Of a stretch of 64,000 nt of DNA, positions 44,301 through 57,416 are shown in pieces; the stretch's first letter is position 1, and each line of letters begins with the position of its first letter. The position numbers and the translations under genes are program-made. Under the pieces are notes generated by a model. It was not told where the DNA came from and did no database searches. It saw only the letters and a list, made by a program, of their open reading frames with translations. Source of the stretch: Sordaria brevicollis (Eukaryota; Ascomycota; Sordariomycetes; Sordariales; Sordariaceae); contig JAUTDP010000003.1 in the NCBI GenBank assembly GCA_033439795.1, forward strand, positions 2,046,001 through 2,110,000, given 5' to 3'.

Positions 44301-45660
44301 AACTACTTATAAAAGAATTTATAATTAACTTATATAAATATTTAGGTATAAGTAACGATTTAAAGGCATTAGTAATTATTATAGAAATTAGCTACGATTT
44401 GGTTAACGAATTAATTAAGGTTAATTAATTTGCGGATTCGTTATTGATTTAGAGGGAGATAATTAAGAAGGAAGATTTTAAATTTAAAGACCGTAACGGA
44501 TTATTATTACGGGAAAATAAATTAATCGTACCGGAGGATAATAATTTACGTATTAAATTAATTAAAGTAATTTATTACTTAATTATAATAATATACTTAA
44601 GACGTTCGAAAATTAAGAGGATAATATATAATTAATATTAGTAATTTAATTTAACCGCCGATATATATTATTATATCGATAATTATTAAATTTATAAATT
44701 ATTAAAGGCCCTACGTAATAAGACCCCGGGTCTATTATATTTAATATTATTATTAAAAGATTACCGACTATTCGCCGCTTTAATAATCGATTTTAAATTA
44801 ATACTATTAAACCGTTATAAATTCGATATATTAATAATAGTAATAAATAAATTTACGAAAATAAGCTAGAGCGTACTATATAAATAATTTATAATTACCC
44901 GGGATATAATTTTATTATTTTATTAAAAATTATATAAATTATATAAATTGCTATTAGAAGTAATTAACGACCGTAAACCCTAATTTGTATTATAAGTAAT
45001 ATAAAAATTATCTACTTTATTAAATATTAAATAGAAATTAATTATATTAGGACATTTATAAATAATTAAATAAATCGAAAATTTGTACTAATATATTAAT
45101 TAACGTTTACAGCTTTATATTAATTATAATTAGGATAATTAATCGGAATATATATTAACCTTCAATATTATTTAAATTAATTTACTATATAATAATTTAA
45201 ATAAATTATCCTTACGCAAAATAATTATAGGTTATATTATATTTAGTATTTTAGATTAGGAAATACAAAATAATTGAAAATTACTAAGGAAGGAAATAAA
45301 CTAATAAGAAGCTTATTAATTAATAGAGCGGATAAAGAAATATTATTAAATTGTAAAGGAAAATATCGAAAAAGCGTAATAATAATAAATAGCGTAAATT
45401 AATAAATATTATAGAGAATTAAATTTCGGAATCGGGGATCGCGTTTTTATTATTAAGAGGGGTTAAAATACCGACCGCCTTAGCGATAAATTCGATTATA
45501 AATTAATAAGAATACCCTACCTAATTAAAATTATAAAAGGATATTTATATAAATTCGAAGTTCCGGAGGGATAGAGGGGAATTACGGTTTATTACGTAAA
45601 TTAATTACATTTATACCCGAATAACCTACTATTAGAATAAGGAAACGAAAATCTACCGAA
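38400..45660 (+). pseudogene. gag-pol remains of the nested gypsy element
   Basis: The frames are closed by RIP, but domain order is readable. The aspartic protease reads YDVFIDTG at 41708-41731. Reverse transcriptase has LFGLI...SSFQRF near 43317-43350 and YIDDILIFS at 43400-43426. RNase H reads AELNYPIYNKELL near 43945-43990. The integrase zinc-binding region is near 44560-44700 and its core IIDF...FDILIIVINKFTK near 44785-44865. A C-terminal LHLYP segment lies near 45605. The order protease, RT, RNase H, integrase is diagnostic of Ty3/gypsy. Most Gln, Trp and His codons have become stops or Tyr, as RIP predicts. Confidence 0.88.
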
Positions 45661-46043
45661 TAAAATAATTAAAGATAAAGAAAAATAGGAGGTTAAGAGA
45701 ATAATTTTATTAAAAGTAATAAGAAGGAAATTGGAATATTAAATAAAATAGAAAAAATAAGATCCCGATTTAAGGTTTTAATTAGCGGGTAATTTTAAAA
45801 ATTTAGTAGAATTATTACGAAATTACTATAAAAATAACGAAAAGATATTTAGACCGTTAAAGAGGTTAGAGGAATAATTAATAAGAAATAAGGAGCCGTA
45901 TAAGGAAAATAAGAAATTAAAAGAAGGATTAAGGGTTAATTTAAAGAAGAGAATAATAGTAAAAAAATAAAGAAATAAGGTATATAGGATAGAAAGAGTA
46001 ATTAAAACTTTAGGGTTAAGCCTTAACCCAGAGGGGGGGATAG

Positions 46044-46383
46044 TATAACGATATAAATTTAGCGATTATAGTGCCGGGTCCCTATAATTAGGGTATTAGG
46101 ACGTACGGACTATTCGTTATATTAAACTTTGGCTTCTAATTGGTAGATTAAACTTAGCGACCGTTTAATAGGGTTTAATAAGGTTATTACGACCCAACGA
46201 CCGTTTAATGGGTACGTAGTCGCCGATAACTTTTTATATATTACTAAGTAATTTAGTATAAGATTAGACTTTTATACCTAAATTCTAACCTTTCTACTCT
46301 TCCTCTCTTTAACTTTAGTTATCTATTTAAATTGTATATATTTGCCGTGCTACGTCATTACACGCCCATATTGCAGTCTAACA
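46044..46383 (+). repeat. 3' LTR of the nested gypsy element
   Basis: 340 bp. The last 40 bases (46344-46383) keep several CpA/TpG pairs and look almost unmutated, while the rest is RIP-altered. Confidence 0.93.
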
Positions 46384-46388
46384 AAAAT

Positions 46389-46797
46389 AATATATAGGCT
46401 TATAGTTCTTCCCTTCTTACTTTAATTAAATTTCTAAATTTTTGGATTTTCCTTCTTTCTTTCCTTTTTTTTTTATAATTTTTATTAATACAATTCTAAC
46501 GCTCTTTAAATTCTTTACGTAATAAATACTCTTTCTTCGTTTATAATAAAGTAAATTCCTTAAAAATTTTGTACGTTTCTTTAGCGTTATTATACCTCTT
46601 CGCCGTCGCTTTCGTAAGGATTTTAATACGGTTCCTATTAAAAGTATAAATTATATAATTTATTTAAAATTTATTATTAAAAATACTATTTTAAATAATA
46701 GCGTTCTTATAACGCTTCGGTACCTCTACCCCCTAAATAAAAAGAAGAAATATTGCGAGTGTATTAGTCGTAAAAAGAATTGCGACGAGGTGAATCT

Positions 46798-46836
<39 letters not shown>

Positions 46837-49800
46837 CTGGCGTTTTATTAACGAAATAAGCCCGCTATCCTAATAACTAGCGACGGAGCCGATATCGCCA
46901 CCTTAGTTCGCTAATTAATTAAGTTTTAGGAATGCAATATTAATAGAATTTTCGTTTAGGAGGAGGTATTATATACGCGTATTACGGTTATTATTAGAAA
47001 TCTTTTAATATATTTTAATACCGTTAAAACGGTTATTAAGGCCGAATTTGGGTTTTTAAACCCTAAGAAGATTATTAAGGATATTATAAATATATTATCG
47101 AAGGGTAAGCGAATATATAATATAATATTAATTATTTTATAATATATTACCGTTAAAAAAATCGTTGATAAATATATTTAAACCTTAATATAATCGGCTT
47201 TTAAGCGTCCCGCTATAAGTATTCCCGTATAAGAATATTAATATTGGAAAGAAATCTAATTAGTACGCTTTATTTATAGCGACCCCGGTTAATCGATTTA
47301 ATTTTTTATTAAAAAGCGTTTTTATGACGTAATTAAAGTAGAGGTAATTTGTATAATTAACGTTATCGAAAATGCCAATCCCGAGCGTTAAGAGGAAGAA
47401 ATTATATAAATTATAAATAATTTCTCTATATAAATTTTCGTTTAAATAATTAGTAAAACGTCGAAATTTCGCTTCGAAAATAATAAATTTTAATAAAGGA
47501 TAATTAGTAAAAGTATAATACTTTAATAGGAAAATAATAATAAAAATATAATTCTAGTATTATATTTTATTACGAAGAGATATTAAAAAAATAAAATTTA
47601 AGGCTTAAATAATATAATTATATAATTTATAAATTAAAACTGTAGGAAGAAATTATAAAAATATATTATAATATATATATAAGAAATTATAAAGACGTAT
47701 TATAATTTATACGTAGGAAACCGAGGGGGTATATTATAATTTATACGTAGGAAATAGGTTAGGTTCGGGCGAATTATTAATTGCGTTATATTCCTTTAGG
47801 GTTTCGCTTAATTTTCGTTAATATTGGGCTTAAAATCCTATTAAATTTAAAGCTTAATTTATATAGGTATTTAGCGTAGAAATTTTAAATATCGCTTACG
47901 TTAACTTAGAAATCTTCTACGGGGTATTAATCCGGCGAGTAAAATCGGGGTTATTTAATCTTATAGAATAATTTACCTTTTAAAAATTATATAGAATTAA
48001 GAATATATTTAAAATATTATTCTTTTTTATTAAATATTATTTTAGAAATAATAGCGCCTTTTATTTATTAATTAAAAATTTCGTTGAAAGTTTTTTAATT
48101 AAATAAGCCCTTTTAATAAAGTTGGATAAAGGAGGTATAGAAAACGGAGAAGATTTTATATATTACGTTTATAATAAAGGTAATTACCTAGTAATATACC
48201 TTTTTAATAACGAACGGATTTATTTATTTATTAATTAATTTAGGGGACGGGCGGCTTTAATTTTAATATTTAATATTAATTTAAATTTTATCCCCAATTA
48301 TATACTTTAGGGCATTTAATTTATAAACGTTAATATAATATTTCTATTTCTTTTAAGCCTCCTTTATAAATAGGTAAATTTTAATAGTAATATAGTTTAT
48401 ACGCTCTTTAATTACTTAAACGTCGAATAATTTTTAATATTATATTAGCGATATAAGGGTATTACGACGCTAAAGGGGTTTGGTATTTATTTTCGGGTAT
48501 TAACCGTAATTAATAAAGAATAGAGAGAGGTTTATAATTTTTAAAATATAATTATTCGTTATAAATTTAGTAAAGGGTAATTAAATAAATTAATCGTTCT
48601 AATAATAAAAATAGAAAGTGCGTAAATATTATTCGATATAAGCGTTTATAATTTTTATTTAATTATTAATTTTTAAATAAGCGGATGAGGAGAGCCTTTA
48701 TTAAACGCCGAAGAATCGATAAAATTCCCGTTAGAAAGTAGCGACGAATTAAAAGCCGCGGTCGGAGATAATAGAATCGGGGGTATTATATAAGCGGTAA
48801 ATTTCGCGGAGGAAAGCGTTAGCGATTCTTTTAATAATTAAATTATAAACGGGGACGTAATATTATATTTTTATTAAACGGTTGATAATTATTATAATAT
48901 AGGTATATATTTTCCTGCTGCTTTTAATTTCGGGAAGGGGGTTAATAAAATTTATTAAAAAATTGGATTATTAATAAAATGGGACCGGTATAGGTTCGAA
49001 TAGGTTTAGGGGCGTAAATTTAGAATTTTTAACCCGGGCGTAAAAATAGTAATTTTAAATAAAGGTAATTATATTTTTAAATAAATTAAGTTAAATATAA
49101 ATCCGTTAAATAAAATTATAAGTTTTAAAGCGGCCCGGGTAATTATTAAGCGTTAAATTATAAATATATTAAAGAATTTAGAGGCGAATTTTATTATAAG
49201 GGGGGATGAAAACCCGTTTATTAATTAAAATCCGGTTATAAAAAATTTTATAATCTGTTATAATAGCCTTTACGAATTTTTTAATATATTTAAGGAATTT
49301 TTTATAATTAAAATTTTAAAAATAAGCGATAATTATAAAGGAATTAGGTAAAGCGAAATAAATAGCGTTAATATAATCGTTAATTAGTAATTCGGTATTA
49401 AAGATTAAAAACCCTATAAATTATTCGTCGTTATTATTATTATCGTTATTAGGGTCTAATTTTTTAATCTAATTTTTTTTTAGTAATAAAGTATATATAT
49501 AATTCGTTACCTAATCGTCGCCGAAATTATACTTATCCGTTAGAATATTTTTAAGTAATTGGGAAAAGGCGTTAAAAATAGTTATATAAACGTTCGGGCG
49601 GTATATAATTTTAAAACGGAAATTGCTAAAGAATTTAAATTACCGAATTTATTATTAATTAAAGAATTTCGTCGTTATAAAATATTAAAGGTTTTTTTAA
49701 TTAATAATAATTTTAATAATATTTTTAATTCTTTAAAATTCGGGGCGCTATTCTTCGAAGGCTTTAACGATAGCGAAAAGTTTTTTATTATAAATTTTAT

Positions 49801-52800
49801 AATTATATTCGGTTAAAGAATATTTAAACGAAAAAAAGGCGATAGGGTAATATTTCCTTTTTTTATCGACTTAGGAGAAGATACCGTTAGACGTTTAATC
49901 CGAAATGTTAATTTCGATAACGGTTTAATATTCGGGGTAATAATATATAAAAATAGAGGTTGAAATAAAAACGTTCTTTAAGTATTTAAATATTATAATT
50001 ACGGCTTTAAATATAGGGTTAATTTATTTATTATAGGATATAAAGGTTATAAAGGGTTGGGCGATTTTAAAAAAGCTTTTAATAAATTTACGGTAAAAGT
50101 TCGCGAAATTAATAAAACGTTAAAAATCTTTTAAGGTTTTTAGGACGCTTTAACCGACGATAACGTTAATTTTCTCGGGATTTATATACAAATTATTATA
50201 GGAAATAATAAGCCTTAGGTATTTTATTTTATATTTATAAAATTTATATTTCCGGATATCGATAATTAGGTTTATTTTTATAAGCCTCTTTATAATATTT
50301 TCGAAATAACGTTTATATTCTACTTTAATCCCGTTATAAATAAATATATCGTCGAAGTAAATTGTAATATATTTATTTAGGATATTAAATAAAATATAAT
50401 TAATATAATATTAAAATAACGTTAATACGTTTATTATACCGAAATTTATAATAAAATATTCGAAAAAATTAAATTTAATAATAAATATGGTCTTTTATTC
50501 GTTACCCTCGACGATATATAAGCGGTTAAAAGTTATAATAATATCGAATTTACTAAATTATTTTATTTTACGGAAGGAATTAATTATTTTACGGATAAAG
50601 GGAATAGGATATTTATTTTTTATTATAATATTATTTAATTTACGGTAATTAATATAAATTTGTATATTACCCCTTAATTTTTAAATTAGGAATATAAAGA
50701 TAATTATAGGGGACGAATTTAAGCGGATAAAATTAAAAGTTAAATAATTATTTAAATATTTACGTACGACGTAGAATTTTTCTTAAAATATAAGGCGTAA
50801 GCGGTAATACGGAGGGGTTTAACCGGGGATAAAATCGATTTTATAATCGAAAGGGCGGTAAAGTAATATTATTTTCGTAATTTTAGGGTCGAAGGTTTTT
50901 TAAAAACGGTAAAAATATTTTAATAAAATTTTAATAATTTTTATATAAATAAATATTAATTTTCCGTTAATATATTTTTAGATATTTTTTATTGAAACGG
51001 CCCGGAATTATAATTACTTTATTATTTAATTTTAATAATTAATTAAAGATTAGTAAAGGGGGATAGGTATAAATTAATTAATAAAGATTATATAAAATAT
51101 AATATTATCGAAGTCGTTAAAAATTTAATTAAAATCTTCGGGGTTAGGGTTAGGGAGTAGGATTATAACCGTCGGCGAATTATTATTAATATTGGGGAAA
51201 AGTATTATAATTTTAATAAAGTAATAAAATTAGTCGGGAATATATTTAAAGATTTTTACGCCGGGTTTTTCGTACGTTAAAATAAAATTGGGGGTAAATA
51301 ATAGGCGGATAATTACGTCCTACGGCTAATTATAATTATTCGAATAGGAATAAGCCTTTAAAATATAATAGGGGGAAGCGGAATAGCGGCGAAATTTTCG
51401 TAATTTAATAGAAGGTCGGATTAAATTTCGGAATATAGGTTTAATTTTTAATAGTATTTAAAGAATTATAACCGGTAGGGGAAAGTCCGGTATATTTTTA
51501 ATAAAGGGCGAAGGAGGTAAAGGTATTTTTTTAGCGGTAAAATTAAAGAAATTTATAATATTTTATAATTAATTTATAATAGGGTTATACTTTTTTAATT
51601 AAAGGAGGTTAAAGATAATATCGGGGTTATTGAAAAATTAGATAAAGAGAGTAAAGTAATCCGTAAAAGAGTTAATGAAATAAAATATAATATAAATATA
51701 AAAAATAAAATTATTTTCGCGATTATTAATTAAATAAAGGGTATTAGGGCGGTAAAAAGGTATTAGAGGGAGAGTATATCGTTATACGAAGGAAGAATTA
51801 ATAAAATTTATTAGCGAATATTTAAAATCGATTATTATAGAATATAGCGTTTTAAGGGCGTTATTAAAGTAAATAAAATTTGAAAAAAAGAAATTAATAT
51901 TTAATTTTATAAAATATAAATATAAGTCTTTTAATTCTTCCGTATTACGCTTCTAATAGCGATTTTTATTAGAAGTTAAGCTTTTTTTGCTTTAAGCGTC
52001 GGTATCGAAATTAGAGCGTTTTAAATAGGAATAGGGGTTTAAGCTTTATATTTCGCTTTAATTATACAAATTATAGCGTAATAATTAATTTTACTATAAT
52101 ATATATATAAGTTTTCTACCCTATAGCGGGCTTATTCTTTTATAGAAATAGGGTTATTAAATTTCTTTATAGGGGTAAAAATTTTATCGAAGATTATAGG
52201 ATTACCGGCGGGTTGAGTAGGGGTAAACGGCGAAATACTAATATAATAATTAGCGTTTAATAAATTAATAATAAATTTGCGGAGGAGGTTTATTTAACCT
52301 TTAAAATTATTAAAGGCCGGGCGGTTAATATTAATAACGTTAACGAAGGTATTTTAAAAGCGTTTATTAATTTTCGATTTAAAGGTATTAATACGGCGGC
52401 GAATATCGAATTCGTAGGAATCGGCGAATTTAATAAATATAAAAATAAAATCGGCGAAAGGAAGGGTATTTTATTATAAGTAATTTATTTCCCGGATTAT
52501 TTTAATATAAATATTAAAAGTAATATAATATAAGTTAAATTATTTAAAGAGATTTTAGAAATTAGTAAAGTTTATAGGCTAAATAATAGAATTTTGAAAA
52601 GAAATTATAATTACGTCGATTTTAGAGCGAATACGTATAAAAACGTCGTTAAAAAAGTATTAAAAAATATAAAGGATCCGGTTAATAAGTATTAAATAAA
52701 TAACGTAATCGATAATAAATTTAATATTAATAAAAGATTTTTAATTAATATATTCCTCTTATTATTTTATAAAGAAACGTTTAATATTAATAAAAATAAG

Positions 52801-53640
52801 GGGTTTAACGCCGTGGGTACGGTTAAATAAGGAGGAGGATAAAAAAAAAGAACGATAAATAAAGGTTAAAAATTAGTTTAATCGGCGATATATTAGCGAA
52901 TTTAGGACGTAATTTTAACGACGCGTTAATTAACCCTAAATTAAGTAATATTAATTCGCTAATTAATTATATTAACCCGAATAATTTAAAGGCGGATAAT
53001 AATTTCGAATTCGGAAATGTAGAGGAGGGTTTAATCGGTTTACTTTTATACTTCGGTAATTTCTTAAATAAATTCGGTAATATAATTGCGAAATTAGGCT
53101 TTAAAATAAATAGCGGTATTAAAATTTATTATAATTTAAGTTTAGGTATTATAAATGCGGTTTTAAACGTAATTAAATTAAATTTTAATAATATTAAAAT
53201 AAATATAGAATTAGAAAAGGAATTTAAAATCCGCCTTTATAATATTTATAAAACGAAAGAAATCGTCCTTTAGGTCGTAAATAACGGTATTAATATAAAA
53301 TTAATTATAAAAAGGAAAAAAATTAATAATGAGAGCTTATTGTTCGCCGTCGGAATTAGGGCTTAGGGTATTTATATTAAACGTTTTAGGGTTATTTAAA
53401 TTTATAATTAAATTTAGGTTTAAGTTTAAGCGGGTATAAAGGTAGAAAAAAATTAATAATATTTAATTATAAAATTAGTAAGGGGTTAATAGTATTCGGT
53501 CGAGGTAATAATTAATAAAAAGGATAAAGGATTTTATAGAAAAGGGTTTAATAAAGCTTAATTAAAAAAAATTAATACCGTTTTTATAAATTAGTTAAAG
53601 CGAAACGCTTAATAAACGTTAAGTTATTAATTATAGAAAA
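46389..53640 (-). pseudogene. gag-pol remains of the host gypsy element (minus strand)
   Basis: Read on the minus strand, the reverse-transcriptase catalytic motif is YFDDIFIY at complement 50348-50359. RNase H ([20 protein letters not shown]) is at about complement 49640-49816. The integrase zinc-binding and core regions (NNYPGRFKTY; FTPLNLFEPIPVPF; INPLPE) are at about complement 48860-49200. The gag part should lie towards 53600. This order confirms a Ty3/gypsy element pointing left. The plus-strand open frame 49559-49816 is only the antisense of RNase H. The 2 kb left of the integrase, including a 35-nt T run, is not assigned. Confidence 0.85.
46800..46834. repeat. 35-nt poly-T run
   Basis: An uninterrupted T homopolymer inside RIP-mutated DNA. 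Read on the minus strand it is poly-A following AACGCCAGCT. It may mark the 3' end of an old poly-A retroposon, or be simple replication slippage. Confidence 0.6.
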
Positions 53641-53651
53641 GTATAATAAAT

Positions 53652-53855
53652 TATTATAATACCGATTTAGTAGAGGTTTGGAGAAGACGTATTATTATAC
53701 GAAGGGGAGAAAATCGAAAGAGAATAGCGAAAATTCTACTCCCGGATTATATATATAAATAAGGTGGAAATATAATTATAGGTACAATTGTACTCCGCTG
53801 GTAGTTCGGTGCTAAGACGCTTAGGGAGCGTTGCCGATAATTTGGTGCCGTAATA
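53652..53855 (-). repeat. 5' LTR of the minus-strand gypsy element
   Basis: 204 bp, partner of 37604-37807, followed by the target duplication GTTAT at 53856-53860. Confidence 0.92.
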
Positions 53856-53860
53856 GTTAT

Positions 53861-53976
53861 AATATTATTAATAAAAGGATTATATATTAAATATAATAAT
53901 TACTTATTAAATTATTTATTAAAGTAAATTATTTTCTAAAATACGTTTATATATCTATATAATAATCCATCCTTTC
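53861..53976. other. AT-rich spacer between gypsy elements
   Basis: About 115 bp of RIP-type sequence between the right end of one element and the left LTR of the next. Origin unknown. Confidence 0.4.
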
Positions 53977-54230
53977 TATTACGGCGCTGGCGGACAGGGT
54001 CCCTATCTAGCAGACCGGTTGTCGCTCGGGCGGTCACCTGACAAAGGTTGACTGCACTAGCGTACGTAATTGCGTGCCGCCTTCGTAGGTCGCCCGCGCC
54101 CAAATATAAAACCCTAGCGCGGGGCGCGCCCTTTGCTCATTTTCTTCTTTTCTTCTTTATCTTGTAATTCTATAATAGATTTAAATTCAACGTATTAAAC
54201 TTATCTCTCGTAATTATATCGCTCGTAATA
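53977..54230 (+). repeat. Probable 5' LTR of the interrupted element
   Basis: No second copy is visible in the window, so the limits rest on the TGTTACG/CGTAACA end pair after allowing for RIP. It contains ATATAAAACCCTAG (54103-54116), a TATA-like site. Confidence 0.55.
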
Positions 54231-57200
54231 ATTATAAAATCTTTCTTAATATATTAAGGAAGTATTTAAATATTCTAAATTTATTTACTAATTAAAATAA
54301 TCGAAATATATACCTTCGTAATTAATTATAATAATATATACCCCCGACGAAAAGGCTACCGCGGTTAAAATTACTAAATTATTTATTACCGAAAGCGTTT
54401 AAATAAACGAAGTTTAAAAGAAGAATTTATCTAATAAATTCGTAATTGAATAAATTAAATTCGATATTATAGATATATTTATTATTTTTAATATAATTAT
54501 TTAATAAAATGATATTTTTAAGCGTTGTTCGCTTAGTAATATTACGATCGATACTTTTAAAGAGAAATAAAATACCTAATTACGTAATATTAATAAATTT
54601 AATTTAAAGGATTACAATATTCTAGAAAATATAAATAAAATTATTACGTTTTTTAATTAAAAAATTATTAATAAATTCGCCGACGTTTATTATACGTTTA
54701 ATATAAAAGATTTATTCGGCTTCCTATATATAAAAATTAACGCAATCGCGAAATATTAAACCTAATATAATAAAAATTATTTAGCCTTTACTTTTAAAAT
54801 TTTAACGGCTATAAATTAAAAATATTAAGAATAGAATAATAGTAATATTTTATTAATAGATTTTAATACTTTTAAATTTACTATTAAGGATCCCGAAAGT
54901 ATATATACTATTTTTAAAGAGATTAAATTACGGGCTATTTTAATTAAGGTTATCCTTTTTTAATAACGAGGATATTAAATTATTATTTTTAATTTAAATA
55001 TTAATTTAGGATAAATATACGAATACGCCGCTAATTTATTAAAATATTAAAAGGGCGCCAAAATAACTAATAAACGTTTCTATAAGGATTTACGTAAAGA
55101 ATAAAATAAGAATATATTCCTAATACGCTAATTATTAAAAGCCCGTGGAAGCGAAAATCCTAACCTCGAATTAAATAATTATAAAATTTTACGTTATAAA
55201 AACGCCGTATTATATAAAAAGAATTATAAATTCTAAATTTAATTCGCTATATTGCATTAAAACGACGACCTATCCGACGATAAAGAAATTTAAAATAATA
55301 CCCCGTCTAAAGACGGCCGCACCGATAAATAAAATACCCTATATAAATAAAAAAATAACTCTTTAATTAAGAGTTACCTTTCTTACTCCCGCTTCTTCGC
55401 TAAATAGAACAAAACCCGCTGCGATTTAATTAAAAAAGAAAAAGAATTTACTAAAATTAAAAATAATTTAATAATTATAAAAATCTAAATTAAGGAATTA
55501 GGAAGAGTAATAATTACTTAAAATAATAATATTACCGATTTATATATTATAATTATTATTTTAATTAAAGAAAATATCGATTTTTATAAGGAAAATATTA
55601 ATTTCCGTAAGAAGAAAGTCACCTTCCTAACCTCCGAGAATTTTGAACGTTATAATCGCGCCGACCGTAATAAGGATAACGATAATAGAGGGCGTTATAA
55701 AGAAATATTTATTACCGATTTTTCTACTATTAATTATAAATATTTATTAATTAAAGAAAAAGATTCGCCCTATTTCTATAATAAAAAAAATAAAAATATT
55801 ATTACTTTTAACGTTTAATACCGTTATATCCTTAATAAATTCAAATTAAATACCGATTATTTTTCTAATAATAAAACTAAGAAAATATATATCGAAAATC
55901 GTACCGCTAATAAAACTATTTAAAATTTTAAACCTTACTTCGCCGACGGTCTTTATAATATTAAGACCTTTAATAAATTACTCGTTTATTTACGCGCCGA
56001 ATATTATAATTACGATCGAAAGGAAAAAGCTATCTACGAATTTAACGATTTAAAATTCGAAATAAACAGGGATTTCTAAAAATTCTATAATAAATTCGTA
56101 CATTTAGTAAGAGAATACAATCACCTTCCTAATTTAGAGAAATAGGAATCCAATTAGAAATTCCCGGGTATTATTTAAAACGCCTTCCTTTAGGGATATA
56201 AATAGGAAGATATTACCTTTAATAATATACCTTAATAATTAAAAAAGCGGTTAAAATTAATTAATATATTTTCCATAATAATAAAACTAAAAAAGATAAT
56301 AGAGATAAGGATAAAAATACTTTTTTTTCTATAAATTTATTTAATAAGGCTAAGGATTTTAATAATTTTAATAAAAATTCTAATAATATTATTAATAATA
56401 GTATTAATACTAGTAACGGTAACCGAAATAATTCCCGTCGTATTCCCGATATAATTCGTAAGGAAATTTATAAATTATTCGAAAAAAATAAATATTTCGT
56501 ATATAAAGAAATTAAATATCGTTTCTATAATTATTTTAACCGCCGTAATAGGAACCTTAACCGTATTAATAAATTCGTCGACTATTATAGCCGTAAAAAT
56601 AAAAAAAATAATAAGCCGGCCGATAATAAAGTAGAAAATTAATTACCCTAAGGATATTAAACTCCTTCCTAAGGATTAAATTAATAGATGCTTATTTTAA
56701 AAAAAATTTAAAAAAAATACTACCGGAGAATATAAAAGTAAATAAAAGATTTTTAAAGGATTATTTAAATAGATCCGCGTTAATTACGTCCTATATTATA
56801 ATAAATAATAATAGAAAAACTTTATTTATAAACGATACGCTTATTAATTCGGGAATAAACGGTAATATTTGTATAAATAAAGACTTTATTAATAATATAA
56901 TTAAATAAGGGATAGAAAAATTATATAATTTCTATCCGTACGCTATAGGAGGGTATACTAAGTAATATAGCGAAACGATCGATTAATATTTAAAAGGAAT
57001 TATTAAAATATAAAGCTAGCGGTTCGATAAAGAGGTAATAATTATCATTAATTTAAAGCATAACGTTATCCTAAATAAATATTAACTAAAAAAATATAAG
57101 GTTTTAATCGATATCGCTAATATTAATTTTCTTTTCGATAAAGCAATTATAATATTATTAACTTTTAATAAACGTATTTAAAAATTCGAAACGTTCGTTA

Positions 57201-57416
57201 AAAATATAATACTATCGCCCTTAATAAAACCCGGTTAATTAATCGAATTATTCAAAGAATTAAAGGAACGACCGATTTAATATAGAGAAAATAAAAATTT
57301 AATAAAAATAGAACGATAATTATTAGATTAATACGCCCTAAAATAAGAGGAAGAAGACGCGATACCTACGCGACAAAAATATATCGAAATATTAAAAATT
57401 AAATAAAAAAATAACA
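53977..57416 (+). mobile_element. 5' part of a further gypsy-type element, interrupted at 57416
   Basis: A probable 5' LTR of about 254 bp (53977-54230) begins TATTACGGCG (from TGTTACG) and ends GCTCGTAATA (from CGTAACA), a matching 7-bp inverted end pair. Its first 170 bp are GC-rich and unmutated. Downstream are gag remains with a zinc knuckle at 56493-56534 and an aspartic protease remnant (LINSG, from L-I-D-S-G) near 56842. The pol part is missing because another element begins at about 57417. The remainder would lie beyond the window. Confidence 0.65.

Larger units (their letters stand above)
37990..46383 (+). mobile_element. Ty3/gypsy LTR retrotransposon nested in the minus-strand element
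   Basis: Two 340-bp LTRs (37990-38329 and 46044-46383) are flanked by the exact 5-bp target duplication AAAAT (37985-37989 and 46384-46388). A polypurine tract GAGGGGGGGA lies at 46031-46040 just before the right LTR. LTR ends derive from TGTAACG...TCTAACA. The full length is 8394 bp. Insertion occurred 182 bp inside the left LTR of the host element, so this element is the younger of the two. Confidence 0.94.
37604..53855 (-). mobile_element. Ty3/gypsy LTR retrotransposon, minus strand, split by a second element
   Basis: Two 204-bp LTRs (37604-37807 and 53652-53855) are flanked by an exact 5-bp target duplication GTTAT (37599-37603 and 53856-53860). LTR ends derive from TGTTACG...CGTAACA. 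Without the nested insertion at 37990-46383 the element is about 7.85 kb. A polypurine tract (CCCCT on the plus strand) lies beside the left LTR at 37811-37815, as expected for the 3' end of a minus-strand element. All frames are closed by RIP. Confidence 0.92.

Noticed and set aside
49559..49816. 85-codon plus-strand open frame in the AT-rich block
   Set aside because: It is the antisense of the RNase H region of the minus-strand gypsy element.
51141..51156. GGGTTAGGGTTAGGGA, resembling telomere repeats (TTAGGG)
   Set aside because: Only two units, inside the RIP-mutated gypsy element; a chance motif, not an interstitial telomere.
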